Assembly (NCBI GenBank): GCA_016490735.1
Contig: JAEMWC010000373.1
Location: 683,501-747,500 of the forward strand
Source of the DNA: Pachyseris speciosa
Lineage: Eukaryota > Cnidaria > Anthozoa > Scleractinia > Pachyseridae
Direction of reading: 5' to 3'
DNA: 64,000 bases
Shown piece after piece: positions 13,101-26,287 of the stretch. Positions within the stretch are counted from its first letter, which is position 1, and the number at the start of each line of letters is the position of its first letter. The translations under genes were made by a program, and so were the position numbers. The notes under the pieces are model-generated. The model saw only the letters and a program-made list of their open reading frames with translations. It had not been told where the DNA came from and ran no database searches.

Positions 13101-15967
13101 TCTCCATTAAGGAAATCCTTCATGGTGACCTCTGCGTTCGACTTTTTTTCTAAGGAAGTTATGCCGTCTTTCAAGAGTTGATATGCCTCTTCAACTTGGT
13201 CGTGAATATGCTTGTTTCCTAGAACAACAAGTCCTGCTTTAATGTACTCAGTCTGTTCAGACAACGAGGAAGAATTAACACAGACAGCAAGGGAATGCAT
13301 GATAAAAGGAAGCTGCTTTCTATTGGTGATTAACTTCTTCACACGAACGTAAAGCCTTCGCATAAAATGACTTGTGCAGACGTGGACAGCTATCTTCTTA
13401 ATGTCCCTCTCTGAATTCGTCTGGGTTGAAATTCTCCATGCACGTTCCAGAAAATCAGATAAGGACTCCCCGTTGAATTCTTTCAAGGCGGCTAAAATGA
13501 AAACTAGACTAAAATCGCTTTCCATCACTCGTGGCATAGCCACGTTCCTATGGCCAAATAACATAGCCTCAGAGTAGCGAAAACGTGAAAGGAAATATTA
13601 CAGGGATGACATGGAGTGATCATTTGAAATCATTTCCGCCACCATGAGCGGGGTTCCGATTTAGCAGGGTGGTCTACTAAAATGAAGTAGTTGAGAATTC
13701 GTCTGTCTTGGCCGGGATCTTTCTTGACCATAGACCCAGTAGCATCCCAAAATGTACGCTGAGAACCACAAAGGTCAGGCCACAGTCGAATTGCAGCCTC
13801 ATTCCAAAGAAGAAGTCTTAGCGGCTCAATGTGTATTTCTTGGATAAATCCGAACAGGGATCGGTTGGCAAAGTGCTGGGAAGAAATACTTTTGGCATTT
13901 TCCATGTCAGATTTCCGCATCTCTTGTGCAAGCTGTACCAACTTAGCACTGTCGTTCATCTGGATTGACGCGAGAGACGGATTTCGTGCTTCTGATCGAA
14001 TTTTGCGCAGTGCCGGAAGAGTACCAAAGTCGTCCTGATTCCCTGCCAAAAAGGTGTTAGGAGACATAGTGTTGAGGCTCTGGTGGTAAAAAGTTGACGG
14101 CTTGACATGAGCGAGTTTTGAACGGAGTTCCTCACGTTTTGATTTAGAAATGGGACGTGCGAGTTCCGAGTCAAGATTGTGGCGCGAGTTACCATTGTAC
14201 GATACATTCACCTCCCTCTCCACTTCTTTGCCGTGCAAAATAGTAAGGGTAGCCAGAACACCACACTTACAGTGCGCTTTCCCAAGAAGTATGGCCCCGA
14301 TCTCTTTTGGGGGTTTGCTTTAATTCGGTTATATTTGAAAGTAAAAGAGCAACTAGGATTGGATGGCTTCATCTTTTGGCTGAAGAGGTCGGTCCAGCTA
14401 CCTGTAAATGCGAACCCTCCAGAATTTCGGGGTTGTGGTTTGATACTCTCCCACTCTTCATCAGTTACATGGAAGACAGTATCTCGAAGAGTTGTTTCTA
14501 TCACTCCATCCTTTGGGACATCTGCGCGTGCTAAGGCAGACAAAGTTTCCTTAGATAGACCTTTGTTACATTTCTGAAAGGAAAAAAGGAAAAAAAGACA
14601 ATCAACGATTCCAGCGTTATTTTTCGTCAGACAGAAGGACACAATTCCTTGTTCATCCTCTGCCTGTCATTGAATTTTCTTGTATAGTCGCCCCAATATC
14701 AAACACCGATATTTAACACACTACAAATTAGCTGTTAGGAGACAAGCCGTACTGTTGTTTATAGGCCTGGTCGTGGAGGTGAGAGCAGGGCTAGCGTAAA
14801 TTAGTTCAAACAAGTGGCCAAGGGAAATTAAAATATGAATCCATCTTATGCATGTTTACAATACCTCGCACTGTGTATATGAATTTATTGGATGAGATTC
14901 CGTTCCGGATTCCTCAGAGTATGTTTCTCCCTCGATCATTTTGCCAGATTCGGATGAAGTAGACTCTTTTGCAACTTTTCGTACGTCACTTCTGTAATCG
15001 TCATCACTGTTTAATGCGTCCGCCAAGTTCTTTTTCCCTTTCGGCTTCTTGGGTCGTACAATGATTTCGTTATCACTGGTGTCATCCTCAGATCCGTCGG
15101 TGATAACAACATTGGATGAGAAGCATCCACCATCTCCGCGGTTGGTATTCTCCGGCTGCACCATGTACAACATAATTGAATAGAGAAGCAAAAAGCTTTA
15201 AATAACTCATTCTCTTGGTGTAGTATTCACTAAATAGCATGCTACCTATCTCTTCTTGCGGGCTACGAGATAGGGTATTCATAGGCAACTGTCAATAGTA
15301 CCCGCGCGGGTTAAAAGTTCTCAAATACGGCACCAAACAACCTAGGCCGTCAACATAGTGCTAATTTAAGACTTGTTGCCTCGAATAAAGTTGTGTTAAG
15401 ATCAGTTTATAATAAAGGAAATCGCTCACCTGGGAAATCAACAGCTTCGGAATACACTGGCCACAAACGAAACCACCGTCCGGACTATTGCTGTAATTCC
15501 GGACATCTTCTACAGTTCTCAAGTGGTGTAGCCCCAAACAGGACGGGTCGTAATGGCGGTAACAATCTGGTCCGTCTGAATCACATATTAGGTACACAGA
15601 GCTAGAAAAATATGAAGATGCTGGTTCTGATTGGTCACCACTAGCGCAGGAAAAATAACCATGACCATGGAGAAAAAAAAGTAATTGGATATACCCACCC
15701 ATCATCTTCCCTTTGACAGTAGCAGTACAGCCTATTTGGCTTGCTATCATAATCCGCGGGCGTGAATTTCTTCGGTTTCTGTATAATCAAAGAGAAAAAC
15801 AATATGTAGTATTTTATTTAGCTTGACACCCAGGAAAAAAGGCAACGATTTTGTCAAATCACTCGCTGAAGGTTTAGACGCTATATGATTAAGCTACTGT
15901 TCATGAATGGATTATATTCTTTTACTTATCAGTAAATTAAAAACGTTGGCAAATTACTTGTTTGTTT

Positions 15968-16005
<38 letters not shown>

Positions 16006-19000
16006 TTCATTCTTATATTGCGAGCTTTCACACAAGTATGTTGCGTGACACCCGGAAAAAAGTCATCGAATAGCGGCAATAGAGTGGTGTAAATTCATCA
16101 GTTGTTCAAATATCTCCCACCAACGTCACTATTATCTCTTGAGAGAAGATTGGACTGACAACTTTGGTGTAAAACACGCAACTTTGAAACACCCTTCGAA
16201 GCAAGGGAACGAACAAATCGAACTCAGCGGTTGCCGCTACCTACCTTAATCACTCTTCCTGGTCTTCTTAGTAGAAGAGGAGTACACGGTTCCGAAACCT
16301 TTTCCTTTTGTAGCAGAAGCTAATAACGAAACAGAAAAGCGTTTAAAAATGTATACAATGTAGAGAAATGTCGGTCTAATTAAAGGCGGCAAGGTCACCT
16401 CAAGTCTTGTGTTTTCCCTTTGTCGTCGAAACTTCTCCTGGATTCCCTCTTTATTCCTTCGCCAGTAGTCGTAGATGGACTTGGTTTGGTTCGGACCCGG
16501 CTTATCGGTGTTGAAATAACGCCGACATACGCGGTTCCAAAACCCATCGTACCGACATAGAGATTCGGCTTTCTTCGGAGAGACATTACCCTCAAGGGCG
16601 ATAGCTTTTATTAAATCCTTACAGAGGATCGTATGCTTTTCTCTTTTCTGGTAAAGTGAAGGGGAAACGGTTCAGAGTATACCGATACAAAAAAAATTAA
16701 AGAAGAAAGGGATGCCCAAACACTACAAAGAAAAGGTTACTTACCTTATAGCGCACCATTGTTCGCGTAGCTTGATTCAGGTACAATAAGATGTTAAAAA
16801 GGCGATTGAGATACACATGCTATTTAAACACGTTTGTAGAACTGAAGAAAAAGATGGACTGTAACTCCCAAAGGTTTCAAGGGAGATGCACGCCAAGTGA
16901 GAATAATTCGAAATGTGTCCACGTGGACGTCTTATCATTTGTGTCATGAACGCACCTTTTGTTTTTTCAGTGTAGACCAGAAGTGAAGTGAAATGGGTTT
17001 TTGTTAGAAAATAAATTGGATTTATTAGACTCAAGTACTGTATACGTGTTACTATTTACGTAATTGTTAAGGGTATAAGTAGCTCCGAACAGGATTTATT
17101 TAACACTGACCCTTGAAGCACGCAGGAAAATAACGAATTACACACAAAACATTACCCATACTACCGAAATACATAGCACAAGCAATTCGATATCTTGTTA
17201 CGCAACGCGCCCTCTGAACATTCGCGCTATGTTACTCTGTCACGCTGGCTACACAAGTGAACGTTTGCACCTTTGATAATCGTGAATAATTGCAGATAAA
17301 TATCCTTTCTTTTTTCTTTCTGAGGTGACACGTCTATACAAACTGACGTTATTAATTGACTGATAAAGTTGGGTTAAAAACAATCACACCGGACCCAGTA
17401 ACACCGGAGGTGGACGAAGCTCTGGTGTCTTTTTGGTTAATTAATAACTCGCTAATTGTTGTTGCGATGAGCATGCTGCTACTTGCGATGCATACTGCAG
17501 AAAATTCTGAGTATATTGGTGCTGTTTCGTTTCATTCCAACAAATCTACAAAAAGTTATAACGTTTTAAAGGAGGCTCTCGACGATGGTCACGTGGCCTA
17601 AGGTCTCGGTTTAAAGGCAAGATTACTTTACTATGGCCAATGCAATGGAGTCTGTCGTTATTGCGTTGAGTAGACTACCTTACAAGCTAACTATTGCATT
17701 CTTTTTGCGGTGATATTTGACTCAAAACTTAAGTTAATAAATTATAAAGTTGGGTTTGAAATAGTAAGACCGGAAGTGGACATAGCTGAGGTGTCGTTTT
17801 GGTTAAGTAATAAATCTAATAATAATAACTAATTGTTATTGCGATGATCACGCCGTGACTTGCGATGTATAGTGCAGCAAATACTGTGTAGGTTGGTGCT
17901 GTCTCGTTTCATCCCAACAAATGCGCAGTAAGTTATAACGTTTTGAAGGAGGCGCTTGGCGATGGTCACGTGCCATAAGGTCTAGATTTAAATGGAAGAT
18001 TGCTTCGCTACGGCTAATGCAATGGAGTCTGTTACTATTGCGATGAGTAGACCACCTTGCGAGGTAAAGATGCTATTTATTTTGCTGCGAGATTTCAATC
18101 CAAACTGAAGTTATGGAACGATAAAGTAGGGTTTGAAATAGTAAAACCGGAAGTGGACGTAACTCTGGTGTCGTTTTCATTACGTAATAAATCACTAATT
18201 GTTATTGCGATGAACATACAGCTTGTTGCGATGTAAAGAACAGCAACTTCTGTGTGGATTTGTGCTGTTTCGTTTTATTTTACTCACTAGAAGGAAAGTT
18301 ATTACGTGTTGAAATATGGCACAATAACGACAGTTTGACGTTGAAGTCAAAGTTTGAAAACGTTTATTGTTACAAGAATTGTTGCGATGGGAATCGCGTA
18401 CTGTGCGATGATACAAGCAAATACTTGACTATGATGTTAAGAGAGAGATTTTTTTTTTGAATTATTTTCCTAGACGTTATAAGGGTACAAACTTGCTTTT
18501 CTAGTAAAACGAACCTTTGCGGACAGGGAATGACATTCGCAAAGTAGAGTGCGTTACTGTTAGTAATATATTCTGTGTCAGCTCTTCTATTTACTAACAT
18601 GACCGAAAGAAGGGTAGTATTATATCTTTTGTCTTGATATTTCGGTGTTTTGGCTTGCGTAAATGAAATTTGGATGCAAAAAATGGAATCGGTAACCGGT
18701 AACTGAAATCTTCGAATCGGTAACCGGTAACCGGTAACCAGATTCTAATTGGTCAATTCATTGCGGCCACAGAGGGCGCTGTCACAGTGAAAAGTTCCCG
18801 CGGGTGACGTAACGGGATTAAATCCGCTCAGACTACGCGTACTATAGATTATTTTCACTTCGGAAACATTACGGAGAAATCATTGAAGACAGGGAAACCG
18901 GCAAGATGAAAAGTCCGTCCGTTTATGACGAGTATCCTGAATTTAATGCAAGGAAAAGTTGACGCGTGTGGCAAATACCAAAAGCGAAAATGCATTCGTT

Positions 19001-22000
19001 ATCGTGTGGTGTTTTGTAAACCGGTTAAAACATGCTGGCGAATATCAACACATAAATCACTTTGCCGCGATGACCTCGGTTATTTCGCTTCCGTGGAGGC
19101 TTGTAAACATCACCAAAGAGCATTTTCATGCGAGCTAAACGTCAGCAAGAAGTATTTTCACGCGAGATAAACAGCAAAATGTATTTCAAGTTGTGTGACG
19201 CATGACAGGACATTAACGATTCAATTTCAGAACATGCAAATAACGCCGTTAAGTCTAACTTAATTAACGTTAGCGCTAACCCCTTGAATGCTGTTTTCAA
19301 GTCAGACAAACTCTTTGCGCGCTGACGTAAGGTTAACCAAGGCTTCTGTGTGCTGTTTTAAGTCAACCAAGAATGTTGTGGACTGTTTCTGAGCCAAGCA
19401 AGCTTGTTGAGCGCTACGATTAAGCAAAACACGGCTAGTAACACCTGTAGTAAGTGCCGCATTCAAGAAAACAAGTAGACCCGGCATATTTCCAAGTCAG
19501 CTGGGCACCTTGTGTGCTGTTTATGAGTCAAAAAGTCATATAGCACATTATGGCTTATTGAGCAGAGACGTTCCGTGTTGTCTTAAGCCAATTACGAACA
19601 TTTGGCGCTTGGTTTTCATAAGAAGGGCTTGGTGGAAGACTGTGCTAAGTGACGCGTAGAATGCGTATTTTGGTCCGCGTTTTCTCGAAAGTTGAGCGTA
19701 AAAAAAGCGAAAAGAATATAGGGCAATTTTTTTCTAATGTATCAAAGGCCACATGCAAAACTTCAGCTCATTTGGAGGACGTCAGCAAAATGACCAAAAT
19801 CGTCACTTATGCCCTTCTTCCACTGAGCCCTTCAATTATAAGAGGCCCAGACTGTGTGGCAGGCACTAGAAAGGGAAAGGGAAGGAGGAAAGTGGGCATG
19901 ACCATGAGGCAAGAAGAGAGAGCACCCATTTTTTCCCTTTCTAGTGCCTGCCATGCAGGCTATAGAGACCATTCAGCATTAATTTCAAGATACAGAATGC
20001 TGACAGACCAGGTTGAACTGTGATTAAATAGTGCAGTATTACATACCAGGATATAACTCTGGGTGCTGTTTCTTGTGAAGCGTAAATGCCCACCAACCAA
20101 ACATGATCCCTGTTTCATTTCCAGTAAATACTTTCCACTGACCACTTCAGTTGCAAATTGATAAAATTTACATAAAAATAAAATTAATATCTGTACAGTT
20201 TAGATATTTTTATGGGTCTCTTTCTGTCTTTTGACTGCATTTTCAGTAGCATCTGTCCACCCAGATCATTGTATCAATGATAAATGACCAGTAAATTCAT
20301 GCTCAGGCTTTACTTTGTGTCTTTTTTGTAAAACTGGGTCTCTTGCATCAATCTCAAGACCAATTGTTACAGTTTTAATATGATCATAATACTTCTTCTA
20401 CTCACGGCTTTCCCTTGGGACCAATATAATGTAAGCTTTAAGTTATGACTGCTGTATCACCGCATTGTGAAGACTTACTGGGGTGATGGCATGCCTACCT
20501 GGGCTGTTTCTCTGCAAGAGCCATTCTGTCAGAGTCAGGATCATTTGCCAGTATCACTGTACAGTGATTCTCATTAGCAGCTTTCATGGCAAGGTCCTGA
20601 GTAAAGTTTGTTATATTAATATTTCAAGAGCTTTGATGGCAAAAACAAAAAAACACAAAGTCTAGTAACTAGACTGAAAAACCACCGGCTTTCACAGAGA
20701 ACTGTGAGTACTGCAACTAAGTGCACTGCCCCCAACCCACCCACCCACCCAGAGAGAAATTTTGATGCATTCCCCTTTCTGCTGTACAGATGCATTCTAA
20801 TTCGCTGTATAAAAGGATACACTATGCTCCATTCTGCTGGCACTAAGTAGTAAATCACCACATATATGTTTGGTCTGCTAGGTCTTGTTGTGACCTAAAT
20901 TAATAAGGTGTCTAATCTAAAGGTAACTTTATATAATGTCTGGTGAAATTAATGAAAATTATAGAATAGTTTGATCAAACTCTTTATACTCAAAAGGGAT
21001 GACCTTAAAGGAGTAGTGCAGGGCTGAAAATAAGGGCCGGTCAAATGTCTGGCCACATTAGAAATTTGACTGGTCAAATTTTCTATTTGCCGGTCCACGC
21101 TTGTCTGTTGTTTGCTATGAGTTAAAGAAACATTTGTGTCGCCTAAATCCATATTGTCAAACTTTAAACTGGAATTAAAATAGAACCATTGTATGACCCT
21201 TGTTTACAAGATTCGCAACTCGTATCATACATCGGCATTACTTCCAGTCTCAGAATACCTCAAAACCAGAGAATCAAAGTTATACTTAAAGACCCATGTT
21301 CATCCAAGATGCATTGCGTGCTCCGCTGAATTTCCCACAGACGGAAAATACGCAAATCGCCAGTGAGCGCTATTTTGCAAAAATATCCGGCTTATTTCTC
21401 CGAGTACCGCATTTTTTTCTGTCGTTGTGGTTTTGTTAACATCCTCTCTCTTCATTTGCGTCAATATTTTCAACAAGAGTCGTCGTAGCAGTGAGGAAAA
21501 GACCTTGTAGGCGGGTGGCTGTGTTGTTGAACTTCTCGTAATGCGAAATTATTTGTTGGCAGGCTCTTGTTAAAAAATCTGTTTAGTTTGGAGTCAACCT
21601 GAAGGTAATTCTTCACAATTTTTTTGGAATATTGTATTCTTGTCAGGCTGTTGTCTCCTTGACAGTGACAGTGCTGTACAGTTAACCCGAAGGAAGACGC
21701 CTGTCTCAGACTTTGCTTAGGTAGTATTTTTAAACAAAGAAAAGGGATGATTTGATACTTCCGAACATGTATCTGTCGTAGCAATATGCCAGATTTCAAC
21801 TGATGTCCGACCTTGGGGAATATTTTGATCATGCGATTCTAATTTATCTGTGAATGAGCCGGACTCGAACGTGGTTTTGTATCCAATAAATGAGCATCCT
21901 TTAAGTGGAACGCTGTTTATTTCTCTTCCCAGCAATTTCTATAATGATAAGGTAAGCCTTGTGGAGCACTAAAATTAAAATATATGGACTAGGAGTATTC

Positions 22001-25000
22001 AAGGTGACATAACTTATTTATTGAAATCCTTTACCACGTCGCTTTTAGTTAGCCATACTAGTAAATGCAAGTGAAACAATCAACTTCCCTCGCTTCCTCA
22101 GTCACTGAAAGTTTTACACGATGAACCGCACTTATTTGCTGCGTTTTCAGAGGAACTGATGTCTTTCGTAGGCACAAAGAAGATTCGAATAAATCAAAGC
22201 AATATAGAAAATTAAGTCAATTCTCATTTCATTGTTTTGAGTTGTGTCATGCCACTGGAACTCAGTGCATGGGAAATGGTATTGGTAAACCAATCAGATC
22301 ACAAGAGTGAACAATAGAGAAGGTTGAAAACAATAACAAACGTGCACAAGACCTCTTGGATGAACAAGGGTCTTTAAAAGGAACTACAATTAAACCAATC
22401 TTTCAGAGGGTTGTCCAATACTCACCACTTGGGCATGTCATGAAGTCTATCATTCAAGTCCTAAGACTCATATGGGTTGTAAAAAAGACTTAAAATTGGT
22501 ACGATTGGTTCAAGTGGCGAATGTGGTACTTTTCAGTGAGATAAAATATTAGGTACTACTTGGAACTTTGCATGTCACTGAAGACACTGAGAATATTTCA
22601 GCTCATGTTTAAGGTAGGGGCCCTGACAACTTGTATGACTTGTGCAACTCGGGCAACTGGTGAACTATATCTCATGCATTATAGACACTTAGTTTATTTC
22701 ATCCTGAGTTTAAGGTAGGGGCCTTGTCAACTCATACGACTTGTGCAACTGGTGAGCTGTATCTCATTATAGACACTTAAGCCCTGGCTACACATTCAAA
22801 CATTGTTATAAAACATTTGTTGGATGAACAATGTTAGAACGTGTAGCATGCATGTTTGATGTTTGTTCAACATTTTTTGTTGGAAGAATGTTTTGATTTC
22901 GATGAAACATTTTCTCCAACGTACAACAAATGTTGAAGCGTGTAACCGCCCTTTTAACAATGTCGTATTGCAAAGACCAATCAGAGTTAAGGGCACAGTC
23001 TCCAATCTGAAAGCCTAAAGGCGGAGGTGGAAATTATTGAAGTCCGAATCCCGAAGTGACGTGTTTCCAACAACGTTATATACATATCCAACATTGTTAG
23101 AAGCATTCTTACAACAATGTTGGGACGTGTTCTTCTAACAATGTTACAACGTGTAGCCAGGGCTTTAGTTTATTTCATCCCGAGTTTAAGGTAGGGGCCT
23201 TGTCAACTTGTACAACTTGTGCAACTGGTGAGCTGTATCTCATTATAGACACTTAGTTTATTTCATCTCGAGTTTAAGGTAGGGGCCTTGTCAACTTGTA
23301 CGACTTGTGCAACTGGTGAGCTGTACCTCATTATAGACACTTAGTTTATTTCAGCCTGAATTTAAGGTAGGGGCCCTGTCAACTCGTACGACTCATACAA
23401 CTCGTGCAACTGGTGACCTTTATCTCATCATAGACACTTAGTTCATTTCAGCCTGAGTTTAAGGGCCTACCCGTGGCAAAACAAAAGCTGGCCTTCACAT
23501 GCAACCCTGGGGTGATGGGGTGAGGTTTAAAATGCTATCGCGTGGTCGCTAAGTACGTATATCAACAAAGAATTCAGAGACAATTGCCTGGATGAACATC
23601 ACCCTACCCCACCTCCAGCATTCACATGGAGAAAACTCACCCAGCTAAGCAAGTTACCCGCCCCGGGCGGCTGACCAGGTAACCCGCCTTGGTGAAGTAC
23701 CCCACTTCACATGTGATCAAGAAACAAAGAGAGATTGTATGGAGAGACTGGTAGCCCCACAAAGGCAGGGTACCTCACCTTCCCGGTGTCCCCCACCTCC
23801 TTGTGAACAGGCCCTAAGGTGGGGGCCTTGTCAACTCATACGACTCGTGCAGCTGGTGAACTGTACACTGTATCACATTAAAGACACTAATTAGTTTATT
23901 TCAGCCCAAGTTTAAGGTAGGGGCCCTGTCAACTTGTACAACTCCTACAACTTGTGCAACTGGTGAACACCTAGAATATTTCATTTCAAGTTTAAGTTAG
24001 GGGCCTTGTCAACTCGTACAACTCATGCAACTGGCGAACTGTATCTCATTATGGACACTTAGAATACTTCAGCCCAAGTTTAAGGTAGGGGCCCTGTCAA
24101 CTTGTATGACAATGTGTTCTTGAGTCACAAAATTGAAGTCTTCTTCTGTAAAGTGATGCCTGCAAATATCCTAAACTACCTTATTGCTAGTGTACTTCAT
24201 AAGTTTCCCAGTTAGAATGTTTGTTTCACAGTACTATTTTTATAATCAACAAAAGTTTCGCATACTTTCGTGTCAAGCTCTTGGAAAGTTTGAGGCGACG
24301 CAAAACCGGAAGAGACCTAGATTTTTGTGTTTGACCACTGTGACGGTGCGCACAGCATGGTACAGTTAGTGTATTCCTTCGATAAAATAAAACAATCAGT
24401 GAATATCTGAAACAAACAGCACAGGATTTGCCTTCTGAAAGCAATTGTGACGTCCTAGGCAGTATACCTGTTTGTGCCACGAAAATAAATTGCTTTTCAC
24501 TGATGACATTATAACACGCACCCGTTTTTAGCCACTGTTGCGAGGTATGTAACATTGCACTATCTGCAATTCACACATTCAATTGCAAACAAACACTAAA
24601 AGTTCACATCAGTGTTATGTTAAAATGGGTTTTGGTTATAGCTTAATCAGTGAGACAGCTAATAATGTGTATTTAATTAGGCAAAAATTTCATTTATGAT
24701 CATGGTACATTTGACCAGCCAGAAACAAGGTGACCAAGACAAAAGTTACTGGTAGTTGGCCGGTCACCTTGACCAGCCGACATGCAGCTATTATTTTAGC
24801 CTTGTACTGTCATGTTTTTTTGGATAAACCCAAAAATGTATTTAGAACAGTAGAACCTTTTCAAAATTTTCAAGTTTCTTTACATAGTACTTGTTATGTG
24901 CATGGAAACAATTTGTGGTTGTCACTGACTATGAATGACAAGGAGGAAATGCATAGTAACTTGAAAAAGTTAGGCTAGCATTTTCAAGTTTTGTCATTAC

Positions 25001-26007
25001 ATCATGGAAAAATTGCCATAAAGTAATATTCATTTATTTTCCTTCCAAGAAATCATTTGAAATCTAGTTCTTTCTGGTAAAGGGGCCATCCACTTTTAAA
25101 ATAGAAAAAGTACTTCAATCTTCACAATTTGAACAAACTTATAACAAGAATTGTCATGATGGTACCCTTTTAAGGGAAAAGCTGCATGTCACTTACCAAG
25201 GCAGTCTTTCCTTCCTCTGGATTAGGGTATCTTACAGTTGGAAAGTCAGGGTCAGGAATCATCTGAGGGAAGAAAAGTACAATAGTTGGATCAATTGAAG
25301 GAGAAGGCTGAAGTCTTCTTAATCCTAAACGTTTCTTTCACTTTCATTAGAATCTGTCAATTTATCTCATTCCAGTTCAAAGTACCATTGGGATGACCAG
25401 CAAAAACAAGGAATCAGGCTGTACATTTCTCAGTAACGTATTCAACATCGTCATAGCAGGGTGGGAGATAAAAAAAAATAACCTGTATTGCAGGCACTGG
25501 AAGGGGCAGTTAAAGAGGGGTATCAAGCACGGTTGAAGCACATGGAGAGACCACAGAAAATAAAGGGAGGGAGCCCCCACCCAATTCCTCGCCTCTCTTC
25601 TCCTTTTTGGTGTCTGCCACATACCAGTAGGTTGAAAAAATTGCACAAGAAATGTAGAGGGCCTCAGGCAAGAGGGAAAGGGATCACTTACACCAGCCAA
25701 ATTCCTCCTTAGCAGGCACTGTTCTAATAGGGACTTTAGTGGCTTTTCATTTTTGTTTCTCCATTTAAGGACGTTCGTGCCCAAAATATTTCCACATACA
25801 GATTTTTTTTAAACTTGCGACCCAGAAAGGTAATGATCTACTTTTGCCAAAAAGGCAAAAAAATGGGGGGTCACCGTGCTTGTTTTCGAGATAAGGTGCA
25901 TTTTTAGAAGGTTGCGTTATTTTTAAGACGAACTTAGCTTACAAATGTCAGCAATAAAGAAAGCTACATTAATGAAATTAAGATCAGGTAAACGTACTTA
26001 ATTCAAA

Positions 26008-26041
<34 letters not shown>

Positions 26042-26256
26042 ATATCTTTTTCTGAGGTGAAATAGCACAAGAGCATAAAAGGCAAAATATTTGTAACTTC
26101 TCATGCACAGATTTTTTTTTGTTTTTTGTTAAAATGGACAAAATCAGGAAAGGAAGTGATCTACAGAAAGAAAAATGGGGGTCACCAAGCATTCAAGAGG
26201 GTAAAATCGCTGCGAAGTTCTCAAAGCGATTGTCTATTCGCACTGTCACATCATTA

Positions 26257-26287
<31 letters not shown>

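Larger units (their letters stand above)
7277..19838. mobile_element. Candidate 12.6 kb DNA transposon with PHD-finger transposase gene
   Basis: Inserted in the PGM2 intron between exons 12 and 13. Layout: 199 bp terminal inverted repeats (7277-7475 and 19640-19838); inner long inverted arms made of a ~366 bp repeat (7993-11765 and, inverted, 17363-18763); and between the arms a minus-strand multi-exon transposase gene (12332-16759). Both outer ends read ATTGAAGGGCTC inward and are flanked by TA. No longer target duplication is visible. Inverted arms built of tandem repeats recall Foldback/Rehavkus-type Mutator-like elements, but assignment to a superfamily is inference. Alternative: the true ends are the inner arms at about 7993 and 18763 and the 199 bp blocks are separate small elements. 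The autonomous gene is broken, so this copy is dead unless helped in trans. Confidence 0.6.
22613..24115. repeat. ~90 bp satellite array with two nested insertions
   Basis: The unit contains TTTAAGGTAGGGGCC, TGTCAACT, GTGCAACTGGTGA, then CTCATTATAGACACTTAG and TTTCAGCC. Copies start near 22613, 22713, 23187, 23275, 23364, 23455 (interrupted), 23817, 23910, 23995 and 24080. Units vary in length and sequence. The array lies in PGM2 intron 10. Confidence 0.85.

Noticed and set aside
25377..25784. 135-codon minus-strand frame
   Set aside because: Overlaps repeat-like sequence with GCAGGCACTGG motifs; low-complexity hydrophobic reading with no domain.
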